Shown one piece after another: positions 48,768-60,892 of a stretch of 64,000 nt of DNA. The DNA is from Erodium maritimum. Its lineage: Eukaryota > Streptophyta > Magnoliopsida > Geraniales > Geraniaceae. Positions within the stretch are counted from its first letter, which is position 1, and each line of letters starts with the position of its first letter. The stretch covers positions 14,441,515-14,505,514 of the forward strand of contig OY997591.1 of assembly GCA_963921825.1 (NCBI GenBank). The letters run 5' to 3'. The notes under the pieces are model-generated. The model did no database searches and was not told the DNA's origin. It saw only the letters and a program-made list of their open reading frames with translations. Position numbers and translations under genes: made by a program.

Positions 48768-50990
48768 ATATATAGCCTATGGCAGAAGAAATAAATCATG
48801 GAGAGTTTTTAGTAGCTAATTAGTTTAGTTAACTTAGTTTACTGTAAGTTGTGTGGATGCAAAGAAGGGTTACTAGATCTCAAACCCAGGACCGTAACAT
48901 GGTCCTATACTAAATAGGAAACGATCTTGGAAAGAGAAATAGACTACTAATTGATAACAAACTAATAATAGGAAACAACATCGTAATAGGAAATAATTCT
49001 AAAGATATGAGTGAAATATATTGTGTGCTTTTGTTTTGCAATTAAACATGTGATGATCTTTTTTGTCCATTTCATTTCTGATGCACAGAAAGAAGAAGTC
49101 AAAGTTATCAACTTGAATTTTTGTATAACTTCTATGTGAGGATGCTTCAGAGACATCACAAGCAATCAAGTCTGTCGAAAGTCTGGGGCTCCATCTTGCA
49201 AGGGTTGCAAGTATATCCTTCCAGTGTAGAACTTTTTAATACATTAATGGAGACAAGCCATCTTTACACAACACCCAATAAACTCCGATGGATGTTCGAT
49301 CAACACTGCCTCAAGTAAGATACAAACCATACTGTGAGACTCAAACTCGGAAAAAAGATGTTTGTGTGAAATGGGTTCGAATCCATGTCCTTGCCTCTTC
49401 TGCTTGAGTTTGTTGACTGCCAAATAGTACAAGACAACTTGATGATCGTTGCGCATACTACATATTTATATGCACAATAGTCAACTCCCCTCTCCTTCAT
49501 AGGAAACAATACCTAATTGTTTTTAATTAACTCCTAGTATAATCCTAATTGATTCTCTGATATACATTTGTGTTCTTTACAGCCCCCTTAAGTTGGAGCA
49601 TAGATATTGATCATGTCCAGCTTGTTACAAAAATAATCAAATGAGTCTTGTTTAGATCGTTGGTAAAAGAGGTCTCCTAACTGTTCTACCTCCATATTCC
49701 CGAGATTAAGTTCTGCTGATTTTTTTTCATGGATCAAGTGGAAATTAATCTCAATATGTCAAGTTCATTCATGAAACTGAAGCAATATGAAGAGACACTT
49801 AACTACCACCATAAGTTCGCTTACATTTAAGTTTTAACCCAATTCAGTTAACAGTGGATAGATCCACATTATTTCACACACAGATTGAGACTCTGGCTTT
49901 CATTGTGTATAATTGAAGTTTTTACAATCATGCATTACACCTCTTCATAGAACACTGTAACTGATGATTATTTTGACTTTGAACATCCTCAGGAATCCAT
50001 CCGTCATTGTTTGGCTTTTTGCATTGTCATTTGAGCTGAGCAGGGGAGGTTCCCAGCATAGAATTCATGGGTTGTTTGAAAGGGCTTTGGGAAATAGTAC
50101 AATCCGCAATTCAGTTGTGCTCTGGCGTTGCTACATTGCCTATGAGCTAAATGTACTAGGCAATCCTTCTGCTGCCAGACGGATCTTCTTCCGAGCAATC
50201 CATGCATGCCCATGGTAAGGGTTTTCATTGATGAACTCATCAATATCAATTGGTATTAGAAGATTATTTCCTGACATACATTGGAACTTGGAAGTGCTGT
50301 ACTTGTGGTTGACATACCTATCTGTGTCCATTTTGGCTGCAAGCCAAAGCATCATTAGTCTTCTGACTGCATTCCAAACTAGAATAGTTCATTGTCAGAG
50401 TGAGACTCTGATGCTTCCGTAATTATTACTTGTTTATATGGCTTTCCTTTCTTCATATTAACATGCTCGTTTATGTGATAAGTCTTTTATGTCAGTCATG
50501 TAGGAATTAAGTACCCATCTGCCATGTAGGTTTGTATTGTTGTACGTACATCTGTTAATAATTTTTTGTCTCACTACTCATTTGAGCATCTCACTGTTAA
50601 CACAATGAGTTCCCTTGCATTAAATGTAACAACTCATATACATGAGAATACCCATTTGCTTTATCTATAACGGATTTATATTCGAGTTGTATAACTACTT
50701 AATATTTTCCTCGGCTGCCCAAAACATCTGGAAAATGGGTTCTCTCTGATACACTCAGAATTGTATTATTTGGCATCATTTTTAAGATTCATGCTTGGTT
50801 ATTATTTCTAATCATTGTTTTGTTATCCTTGTCCAGGTCAAAAAAGTTGTGGCTTGATGGTTTTGTGAAGCTGAACTCCATCCTCAGTGCAAAAGAGCTG
50901 TCAGATCTCCAAGAAGTCATGCGAGATAAGGAACTGAATATGAGGACAGACATATATGAAATTCTTTTGCGAGATGACATTGTCTCATGA
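42473..50990 (+). CDS. NRDE2: NRDE2-like nuclear RNA surveillance protein (apparent frameshift)
   Basis: This is the homologue of nuclear RNAi-defective protein 2, which in animals and yeasts works in the nucleus with the MTR4/exosome and silencing machinery. Coding exons are 42473-42948, 43502-44270, 44962-45599, 45818-45989, 46195-46555, 46999-47109, 47823-48162, 49089-49314, 49993-50214 and 50837-50990, about 1156 codons. The N terminus is Ser/Pro-rich with a basic SKKKRKKQKRKSR stretch. The NRDE-2 domain starts near residue 270 (EYPHNEKVWIDFAEFQ), and HAT/TPR-like helices continue to the C terminus. All junctions keep phase except exon 2 to 3: exon 3 is one base out, giving VDQS then a stop. 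Intron 6 carries a MITE. An upstream in-frame ATG (42413) is an alternative start. At3g17740 is the Arabidopsis counterpart as I recall. Confidence 0.88.
47228..47607. mobile_element. Mutator-like MITE in NRDE2 intron 6
   Basis: 380 bp with inverted repeats of about 110 bp (tip gggttaattgtc, right tip gtgttaattgtc read inward). The nonamer TTATTTTTT flanks it on both sides (47219-47227 and 47608-47616). The arms contain the repeated word gtgcactgaagttttgtcc. There is no coding capacity. Confidence 0.85.
48725..48765 (+). repeat. (TA)n microsatellite in NRDE2 intron 7
   Basis: About twenty TA repeats followed by tctatatata. Confidence 0.9.
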
Positions 50991-52300
50991 AACTGTTGGT
51001 TAGCTGAAGAACATGCACGGCTCGTGTTTGTATACATACGTCCAAGCTATATGCTCTGCAGATATGTGTGTATGTATAGTGATGCTTTTTTCCAATGCAG
51101 TAGCTCCTTCAGTAGCCGGACACTACTTCAAACAGAAGCTCCCTTTTAGACAATGAGATCGTTTCATCAAATTTTATTGTAATTGACCTTGTGAACAATA
51201 CTTGTGGAAGTACTCTGTATTGAAGGAACGTACGTTTACATTTAGTGATGTACTACTTGGGTTCTCAACCTAACAGTGTAGGTAAATATGGGGTGGTATA
51301 GGTAAATATGGTATCAAAGCATGGTTTGAAATTAGATGCTTCCTTTCCATGTAGTTCTTTATTAGGATCTTAGGAGGGTAGAAGGATAGGTAGTTTAGTT
51401 CTAAAAATCTATATTTTAAGAACGCATACAAAATTAAGGTGTGGAGTTGTACATCTTGAATCATTTTTTGAAATATTACATCTACAATCTTTTAACCATA
51501 CCAACACCATAATCTAGAAATATATATCCATATCAAACAGTAAGTACAAACCAAACAGGGTATACCTTACTAGTGCCTAGATCTCCGGAGTACTTGGATC
51601 GGCGATTCTTCTTGATCACGGCTTTTTGCCTTTACGAGTAGCTTGCCAAGAGACAGCTCAACGCGAGTTCTTGAAGCTTTAGATTGGTGGACTGGAAGGT
51701 TTGGTACTGATTGTATTCTAAGAATATACTTTCTACAATCAATGGTGTTTATTTGGTCCATAATTGTGGATGTAAGTGGGAGGTTTTAGCTACTCATTTT
51801 GCAAGAAACTTTCAAAAGAAATTCTGATGCATTGATTTATCGATGATCTAATACAAGAACTAAGGCTCTTTATATAGAGTTCTTCAACGAATCTATACTC
51901 TAGATATAGACATTGTCGGTTTCCCATATATTCTAATCAGTTACTACCCAAGAATTTCCAACTCAAATGACTGAATTCAATGAACAAAGAATAATTACAA
52001 CCAGTAATCCTGATTCGCTAAAAAGAAAAACACTGCTCATGTAGTAGTAAATATAATATTAGAATATCAACATTCTCTATCAATGTGTTCCACCAAAAAT
52101 GATCAAACAATAGTAGCATTTTACCTCTCATATTTTCTATTGGTTGAGATTGATAATTTCTAGTGGTTGGGGTTGATTTCCAGTTGTGTTGGGAACTGCT
52201 CCGAACGGTAACCGTGACAACCTGGTAAAAATTGAAAAGTAATTCCAGCTCTGTGTAGCCACCACCTGCTAAATACCCGATTGATTGATTTAGTCGGTTC
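50991..52300. other. Spacer between the convergent genes NRDE2 and DPB2
   Basis: It contains the 3' UTRs of both genes. A tRNA-Met-PBS-like word tggtatcaaagc at 51309 and LTR-like composition at 51560-51900 hint at an old LTR relic, but no ends were found. Small frames here are not supported. Confidence 0.4.
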
Positions 52301-55300
52301 TTACAACGCTGACAATTCAACTTCCTGTGTGCAAGGACGATATGCCACAAACGTGCTTTCATCTGAAAAGGAACCAGGATTAAAACAAGTTATCCCCGTG
52401 TATTTGAAAGCCTTCTGCTCACTTCTGTCCCCCAAAACTATCTGTAGGGAAAAAGGAAACAATGAACATCATAGTTAGATCATTCAAATATTTCAAACAG
52501 ACTACAGCTTATTATCAAAAACAGAAAAATATAAAGATTCTTCCATACTCATGTATGTTCTGCCAAAGGAAAATATATCTAGGCACCATTTCAAATATGG
52601 GTTGGATCCCATTTTAGTTTAGAACATATAACACCTTCAAAAAAAATTATGTTCCTATGAAATAGGGTAAATTACAAATGCATACCCTTAAGTATGCGCG
52701 TTTAACCGATGCATACCCTGAAGTTTAAACTTAACCGATGCATACCCTAAAGTTTCGTTTATTAACCCAGAACCCCTTCCGTCTGTTTTTCCATCCATAT
52801 TCTGTTAAAATTTTTAAAAATACCCAAAATACCCTTAGATACCCAAATTATCATTTAATTCTTAAATAATTCATTAAAACTTTAATTAATTCATAAAAAT
52901 ATCATTAATTTTGTAATAAAAAAAACTTATAATTAAAATTTTAAATTGTTTTATTGTATAATTAAAAGTATACGTATTTAAAGAAAAACCTAATCTACCT
53001 GCTCATCCATCTCTACGTCCTCACCTCTTCATCTCCAAAATACCTATTTGGCCATTAAAGAAAAACCTAGCCGCCAGACTCGCAACCCCATTTAACCTTC
53101 TTCACCACCGGCAGCGCCCGTGGTCGTGCCGGTGATGGCTTCCTCTCCCTCCAACTCTTGCAGCCTCTCCCGTTGCAGCTTTGGTGGTCCGTCAAGCCGA
53201 TTACATCAGTGGGTCGCGTTGGCTTGCTCCGGTCAGATCTGGAGCTCTTGGCTCAGATCCGAAGCTCCTGGTCCTGGGGCGAGTGTTGTGGCTTGCTCTA
53301 GTTGCTCTTGGTCCAAACGCCATTACATTTCAATTCCTTGTTGTTTTTAAGCTTGTGAAAATTAGGTGCTGGGTTTACTTCTCTGTTATGAACAACACAG
53401 ATGACGAGTCTGATATATCCATTCTTTTAAAATCTTTATGACAATCGAGGCATTTGTCTGAGAGATGTCTACCCGTATTTAAATCGAATTCTTTTTTTTT
53501 TTATGGATTTTGTTTAGATTTCATCTTCAATCTCATATATATTAAATGTAGTATTTAAAATTTGTTACTTTTCATTTTCGAAATTGGTACTAGGGTTCAT
53601 AATCTGGTCTTTGTGGATATTGTAGATTGCTGAAGAAATGAATATGGATGAACTAATTTTTGCAGGGAGTAAAAATGCTTCTGTGAACTGATTTTTTATT
53701 TTCAAAGAAAAAGTTTCTGTGAACTATGATTTGGGTTTGATTTGCAGGGTATTAACCAACTTAAATGAGATTACGGACTGAGTTGATAATTTGGGATAAA
53801 CATGGAAGAATTAAAAAAATGAATTACTAATAAAAATTGAAAATTTATTAAAAAGAATTACTGAAAGTTTTTTAAAAGGAAGAATTAATAAAATAAAAAA
53901 AGAAACATTAATTATGATTTTTTTAAATAAGAAATAATAAAATATAATTTTTACATAAAAAATGAATTTCGAAAAAATAAACTGATTTTTTAAAATTTAA
54001 TTATGATTTTTATTTAAAAAACTGATTTTAAAAAACTGAATTTTTAAATAAAAATTGATTTTTTGAATAATAAAAATTAATTTTACATAAAAAATATTTA
54101 GAATTAAATAATAATTTGAATAAATTAAATTAATATCTGAAATTTAAAAAAAAAAATCAATAAATTATTAAGAAAAAAGAAAGATTTTTCTTAAGGAAAA
54201 TGAATTAATAATAAAAAATAAAATTAAACAAAACTGATGGCAAGGTTGTGTAATATTGGTACAAGTTAAGGGTATTTTCGTCATTTAACAGACAAAACTA
54301 ACCGTCCAACTGACGGAAGGGGTTCTGGGTTAATATATGAAACTTTAGGGTATACATCAGTTAACTTTAAACTTCAGGGTATTCATCGGTTAAACGTGCA
54401 TACTTAAGGGTATGCATTTGTAATTTACCCTATGAAATATTCTCATGTGTTTGAAAAGAGGAGAGAATGAGATACGAGTAATACTGTATGTGGAGTTGGA
54501 TAAAGATGGAGACTGTGATCATAATTCCAGATGATAGGCTGCACAACCAGAGGGAGTGGACAAAGGTGACTTTGATGTGTTATGGTAGCGACTAGCTGCA
54601 ATAACAAACCCATTAACTTTCACTAGTCAATTTGCATGCAGTAAAGGTGGGTGATGTTATAAAGGAAAATAAGATTAAGGGAAATAAGGAAATTACGTGT
54701 TCAAAAGGATCACTGGTTTCTTCTGTGGAAGGAGGCATCAAACAAGAGCGACGCATTCTGTACAGTAGATCCTGGCGGAAAAATACAATTTCTTGGGTGT
54801 AGAACTTGATTCTGTGATTGGATATCACAATAATTAAAAATGGTTGGATAATGCAAAAAAGCAGCAGTTGTAGGACAGTAACATACACCAAAAGCTGTAT
54901 TTCAAGCTAGGATATAACGAATCTCATCAACGTTATCACCAGCAAGTGATTAAACATACACACCTGCAAGGATTACTCGAGAATATGGCATTCGGAATGT
55001 ATTTTTGGAGTTCTTCAGTTAAATATTTTGGTAAAGCAGGTCTGGGTAGAGCTGTTGAAGGACCTGAAACAGCCAGAAAGCAGTAAGGCACATACCACAC
55101 ACTTATATGTACACAAAAATATTGCAACAGACAACTTGGTATACCTGCATCATTTGGACCTGGAATAAACAAAAATTGGCTATGCTCTTTAAGTCGCGGA
55201 TGGGCTGCAATCATTTGCCCTAGCTTGCCAAACTGCAATCTGTGTATTAGCTCCTTAGTATTGATGCTTTTTTCAACTAAATATAACTTTAGAGTTGTAA

Positions 55301-58300
55301 TGAATATGCGAATAAGTAAGAATAGAGAAATGATAGACAAAAGTTCCTCACCTTAAGCTTGAGAAAGAATTGAAGGAGAGATTGCATGGGTGAGAGCAAA
55401 AGTTCCCCATGAAAACAAATAAAGAAGGAACCACCTCTACACTTTCATAACCATTGAGGACTGTCTCTAACTTTCCCATAACCTTTTATGCGGACAAGAG
55501 AGTATGAAGAGTAAGCAAACATATGTCTAAAACAAAATACAGAGGATCAATAACACAGCTTATGACTTACCTCTTCATTGTCTAGCCAAATGTCAGATAG
55601 TACTACAAACATGTCATTTACTGCTTTCTTTTCCAATTCTGCAAGTCTAAGCTATGAATACTGTATAGGAGATTTCAAATTTAATAATAGCTCATGGATA
55701 TGCATTCACCTAATGGTAGGAACTTTAGAAATTGAACAAGAACATTAAGCAAGGAATGATGAAGGATACAGTTTCCTCCTTGGTGAGTGTACCACCACCA
55801 AAGAAGTCATGCCCCGCAAGTAAGCTAAGTGACTTCTCTCTGTCTTCTAATGGAGGAAACCCGCAAGTAATGACCTACAAGATATACCAACTTGGTTGAT
55901 TATTACCTAACAATTTGTGTAAGAAAACAAAATGTGAGAGATGAATATGTGACATTGGTGGTAGTCATGTAAGACATCAGCAATAGCGAGTATGAATTCC
56001 GCCAAGGCTGGATTTCACATAGTTTGTTGACTTTCAAAACCAAACTGTTTTGTCAGTAAATTATGACGGACAAGTGTATATGCATTATCAATAGCAAGCA
56101 CTAGAAACCAGAAACATTATATTTTTCAGAGTAACTGGTTCATTCAAGGTTCTACTGCCAGAGTTGAATTCACTGTTAATTGCACTTGCTCGTCAGCATA
56201 TAACTGAATTCTCTGTTCATGTTTTTGTTCTAAACTGACACCTAGAGTTTAAAGGCGTGGCAATATATTTAAAACCCAGTCTTCCCACTTTTTTATGGAA
56301 CAAATTCGAATTTCAGTATTCTTCATGTTCATTTTTTAAAATCAACAATGAGTGAAAGTTTATATTTTTCCCTAAAGAAATTATCTTCTAGATTTATTTA
56401 CAATTCTGGTATGGAAAAAAGGAAAAAATGACTACGAGGCTATGGAGGATGAGGATATTGATTTTCTAAGAGCCTAACATTAGTCCTCATTCTACACCCA
56501 TGCCTACCACATCACTTCCTGGATGGACCAACAAGGAATGTCTACGAGGCAAAGGGAAAGGATACAGTGCATTAGGAAACAGAAAGTTATTTTCTCCTGC
56601 CTTCCCTAAACCAAATCCAGAACAAATAATTCAGCACAACAAATTGTGGGAAAATTGGAACACAGAGCCACATACAAATCATCAATGTAGCTCCACTGGC
56701 TTTACCACATTATGTAAGTAAAAATTTAGGAAAATGATATTTATGACTAACCTGGAAAATACCCTCCAATAGCATCTCACCTTCTGCAACAACTATTGTG
56801 TTCTCAGAAAAATATCCTGTCGTTACTTTGTGTTTCTCGTCAAAGAAAGCATAGTTTCTTGTATTTCTTAAATAAAATATGGAATTATGTTATGCTACAT
56901 CATCCTACAATTTCATCTGTTTCACTCATGAATAAAATTGGAAAAGATTGGAAAAGCAACAAAATAAGGATTTACTGAAGATACTAAAGTTCCTGCCAAA
57001 AACTGCAATATAAAGTACTAGGAAATCCCCTCCAAGGTTCAATAGTTCAGTACCCAAACTCCTATACCTTTAATGCAATAAAAGGCATCAAAATGCTTCA
57101 AATTAATAATAAAAGATAAAAAAAACATTTAGACGATTAAGAAATTGGCTTTGATTGGTGTATCAGCGACAAACTAAAACTACTACCAAGCAGGAAAAAA
57201 ACATGAAAAAGAATTCAATACTGAAATAGTTCATGTTCTAAATAAAATAGAAAAGTTCTTCACATGTAATCCACCCCCAGCACCTATGAATTAAAAGTCC
57301 ATTAATGTTTGAAGCTTAAAATTGGGAAATGGCTCTAGTAAACTAATAAGTGAATTAAGTAAAGGATATTGCTTTTGATAAATTGATCTCCACCGAAGCA
57401 GTAAGATCTTCCAAGTAGAAATGGCCATCCTCCAACTGGGATATCAAACCCATGACCCATTTTCTCCCAGTTTGCCCAACCAGAGATTGGATTGGAGATA
57501 TCTGCCCAAAACATTAAAATGATGAATCCTCAAAATGCTATACGTATACACAAATTAAAGACAAGTGGCATGTATCCACAAACCTCACAGCTTCCAAAGT
57601 GCGACCTTTCAGAGTCAAATGCAGGTTTGGAGAAAAGTGGGTCACGGGAGAGCCTCTGGAACAGAAAAAGAAACCTATCCCTGTACAATGCTGCTTTTGC
57701 AGAAGCATCACCATGAATAGCCAGACGCCCTGTATCCCTGGATTCGGAAGAGCAACATAAACAAAAAAAAACAATATATAGCCCAGCACAGCACAACACA
57801 AATCTCTACAATAATTATTACTGAATTTTAATTTAGAAGCATGAAACCACCTTAAAACTCAATCTTTTGCACAATTATCGACAAACATAAATTATTCTAT
57901 TTACCATTCAAATGTGTACAAAAGGCAAAACTCAAACATAGTGAACGAACAAATTTCCTTAAATTGTACAAACATATCATAAATATCAGACGACCAGGTT
58001 CCACAAAAAGCTAAAGGTAATAGTTGATGGCTCAACTATTGCTTTAATCTGTGACATGGCACCCGGTACAAGAACACTATGGCTTTAAATGGTTGGTTGT
58101 TGAAGTACAGGTACTCCTATCAGTAAGATAATAGAGGAGTAATTCAACTCAGAGCATAAATTAATAATCTATGACCCATGTATAGCTTAATTCTCTAACA
58201 TGCCTCCTGATACCATGTTACAGTACCTCCTCAGATAGGGCCTAAAGGTGGTTGGAAGGAGAGCTCCAAACTCCTCCTAACCCTAGTACTGCCAATCATT

Positions 58301-60808
58301 ACTCTCAGCGAGGCTGTTTTGCAACCTTCGTCAATTGCCTTGATGGGGAGGAGAAGTGCCCATCATTCGCATCCAGATCCACATCCATTAGCTCAAAGAC
58401 TCGCTTTCTAAGCCTATCCTTTATTGCAAATACTCGTTGTGCTTTCTCCCAAGCAAGTTCTTTAATATTTTTGGCCCTGTGTGGGCCTCTTTTGCTTGGC
58501 TTCACCTTCTGATCTTTCCTTTTTAGCCTTCTCCGCTCTTGTGACCTCTTCATTCTTCTGATCATTACCCCCTAAGATCTCGTGCTGGGAAATAGGTTGG
58601 GCCTAAATACTCCGAGGGGGTGTTTCTTGTGGTATTGTTGCTTCCACCACCTAGTTGGATGCCAATTCTGGGATAGGTAAAATCCTCAGTTGGTCCCGAT
58701 TAGGCAAAACTGTAGGTTGGATAGTCCTCGGTTTTCATTGAGTACTACCGATCCCTTCCCAAGTCCCATTACCAACCCCATTTTCGATGGTGGGGCATGC
58801 CTACCACTATGTTCCTTAAGCTAAAGTGTAGGTTGAACTGTTTCTGATTCCCGAGTGGGATCCCTTTTTTCTTTGCGATTGGGGCTTCCTTGAAATGGAA
58901 AAATAGTCGAAGAGCACCACACCGTCCGAAATAATCATGCATGCAACACAACAGAATTTGGGACCCTGAGGGATCCCACAAGAGAATTTAAAGCAAGTGA
59001 TGGACCCGCTTCCCAATCTAACCGGAAGTAGCCATCTGTACGGATGGACGGTGGCGCACATAGAGAATCTCTGTATCTTGTTGCCGGTTGGTCAACTCCC
59101 GGAATGTCCGCCATGCAATTCTTGTTTAAATGTTCAAGTCGTCCACACCGAAAACAAAAATCGGAGAGCTTCTCGTATTGAAATTAAACGGTAAACAGTG
59201 CCGTCAGCCTCTCGAACCGGAGCTTGAGATGACGTCAGAAAGGTCGAGTGGCATCAAGCTCGGCGTGGAGCCATAAAAAAATATCCCAACTCCTAGGTGG
59301 AGTCGGACTATTCGGTTTTCGCACTTAGACTCTCTTTCCCAATTTTGAGACTATGAAAGCTCTCATTTGAGACGTCCTAGGTTCAACTGGAATGCCATAG
59401 GCTCTTACCAACATACAGATATATCGAAAGATTAACGTTTTCAGTTGAGTGTGTGGTGGTAAGGGAGTAAGGAGGAGCATGGTCCCATGAAAGGACCATG
59501 GTTCCCTGGCTCAAATACCACCCAACGTAGCTTGAGACGGAAAATAGAAGGCGATAATCTTGTCTGTAAGAGGTAGAACCGTAAGCCCCCGAACCCCCCA
59601 AGTATTGGTTATTAATCCACCAAGGGTTCTAGGTCTTTACCCGTTTCTCCGCGAGAAGCCGGCCTGCAAAAACAAAGCGGTATCGAACGTCGTCTATAAC
59701 TGGGACAATGTTAGTCAGGACATCGATGACCTCGTATTCATCATCAAAATCATCCACTTGTTCCTTCCCAATGAAAATGCAAGTGCTTTAATAGCCTCAA
59801 GCAACCTTGGGCTGAGCTTCGGGCTGAGGGACACGTGGACGCTTGGTATCGGAGTCCGGTCTTTCACCCAACAAGAACCCCTTTACATGTTCCCTTGGGG
59901 CCCAAGATTGTATGAAAGGATGAAATATTTGTAGGTGTGATAAAAGGAGCCGTGGGTGTCAGGAGTGGTGGTGAGAAAGGGGTGGTCGAGGTCGGCGACA
60001 TGGAGGTGCTAGGCGAAGGCAATGAGCTTGTCGGAGAGGAGGGGTGGAGAAAATAAAGGAGGTGAAAGAGGCTCCATAGAAGTCCGGCGAAGGGAGGAGG
60101 ACAAAACGCCATCATCATTTACTTCAAGAAAAGAGAGAAGTGTGGGAGGCGTTTGACAGAAAGCACACAGGAGAGAGGCTCAAGACACAGTACCTTCTCA
60201 ATTAATTCTTTATAGACTATATAGAATTATACGTTAACAAAAGAAATTACCAAATTGATTCCAATAATCCTCTAAAAGCAACTTTAATAGATTCTTACGG
60301 TTGAACTCCACAACGAGACATGGTAAAATAACGAGGAAATGTGAAGGTAGCAAATAACTTACTCATAAAACAGCTTCCTAATGGGATCGTAGCGAAACTT
60401 GGGAACTAAAAAGGCATCAATCACGCGAAGACCGGAGTGAGCAGAAGGAGCCGAAGAAGAAGCTTCATCGACGGCAGCGTCTGCTTCTAACAAGAGACTC
60501 ACTACCCGATGCACTGCATCGCGGTCCAGTACCGATGTTTTCCCTGTCAATGCCATAATCAAATTACAACCTAGCTGATGAACATTAGAGAAACGAAAAT
60601 GAAAATGAAAATGAAAAAAAGAAGAGTTACTGGATTCGAGTTCGAGCTGGTCGAGGAGTAGATCTATGGCCTGGTCTTCGACGGAATCGTCCTCGGGGTC
60701 CTGGAAGTGTGCAACGAAGGAGAGGACCTCCTCTAGGGCGTCAATTTTGACGGTGTAGCCTCTGATTTTGAACTTCCTCTGCACTTTCTTCCTCGTGTCG
60801 AGACCCAT
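52301..60808 (-). CDS. DPB2: DNA polymerase epsilon subunit 2 (B subunit)
   Basis: This is the non-catalytic B subunit of the leading-strand replicase in the nucleus, homologous to POLE2 and Arabidopsis DPB2. Exons in order are 60808-60631, 60543-60363, 57737-57584, 57501-57370, 56829-56752, 55874-55770, 55651-55571, 55482-55352, 55239-55145, 55063-54964, 54811-54697, 54595-54485 and 52441-52301, in phase throughout, 533 aa. Residues 1-75 form the helical N-terminal domain (RKKVQRKFKIRGYTVKIDAL). An OB-like part follows (SLVGQTGRKWVMGLISQLED). Then comes the inactive phosphoesterase domain (AGHDFFGGGTLT, ending VAYRPCTQEVELSAL). The length fits the family. Introns 4 and 6 look U12-type. Intron 2 holds LINE debris and intron 12 a Mutator-like element. 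ATG 60808 is the first in-frame ATG. Confidence 0.95.
52665..54430. mobile_element. Mutator-like element in the last DPB2 intron
   Basis: 1766 bp with inverted repeats of about 90 bp, tip gggtaaattacaaatgcata on both sides, and an exact 9-bp duplication TATGAAATA (52656-52664 and 54431-54439). A GC-richer block at about 53090-53350 is unlike the very AT-rich remainder and might be captured host sequence. No transposase is present. It lies wholly inside DPB2 intron 12. Confidence 0.9.
55652..55769 (-). other. U12-type GT-AG intron (DPB2 intron 6)
   Basis: The donor reads GTATCCTT, the full U12 donor consensus. The intron is 118 nt. A branch-site-like tcctatac has its A 12 nt before the acceptor catag. 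The flanking frame is KEET then LRLAELEKKA, in phase 0. The branch site matches TCCTTAAC at six of eight bases, so this call is less certain than intron 4. Confidence 0.65.
56830..57369 (-). other. U12-type AT-AC intron (DPB2 intron 4)
   Basis: The intron begins ATATCCTTT, exactly the U12 AT-AC donor consensus, and ends CAC. A branch site ttctttgac has its A (56840) 10 nt before the last intron base. Splicing this way joins VEINLSKA to KVTTGYFSEN without a gap. No GT-AG pair in the region restores that reading. Confidence 0.85.
58200..59900 (-). pseudogene. LINE ORF1 debris in DPB2 intron 2
   Basis: Broken minus-strand frames include FCFRCGRLEHLNKNC, a CCHC zinc knuckle of the type following DUF4283 in plant LINE ORF1 proteins. 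Upstream text resembles DUF4283 (around LLQTRLSPSIFRLKLRWVVF). Downstream is a charged frame (58565-58305) with KRSQERRRLKRKDQKV. Frames change often. No reverse transcriptase is seen, so only ORF1 remains. Confidence 0.6.
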
Positions 60809-60862
60809 TTCTCTCTGATTCGAGCTCAACTGCTGTCTGCTGGTGATGATGAAATTCGGGCG

Positions 60863-60892
60863 GGAGGAAAACGGCGGGCAAATTTGGGAAAG
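60863..60892 (-). promoter_or_regulatory. Possible E2F-like site upstream of DPB2
   Basis: About 60-75 bp upstream of the start codon the minus strand reads tttgcccgccg, close to the E2F consensus TTTSSCGC with one extra C. A second GC-rich word (cctcccgccc) is adjacent. S-phase genes such as DPB2 are known E2F targets in plants. The match is imperfect. Confidence 0.35.

Noticed and set aside
51300-51900. LTR retrotransposon between NRDE2 and DPB2
   Set aside because: Only a primer-site-like word and general composition support it. There are no TG/CA ends, duplication or coding remnants.
53120-53441. Gene in the Mutator-like element of DPB2 intron 12
   Set aside because: Two overlapping short frames without a recognisable domain. 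Kept only as possible captured sequence.
56834-57370. Ordinary GC-AG splicing of DPB2 intron 4 (GC donor, AG at 56835-56834)
   Set aside because: It would replace the family-conserved A with K-H and use a poor GC donor. The AT-AC reading fits all U12 signals and the protein family.
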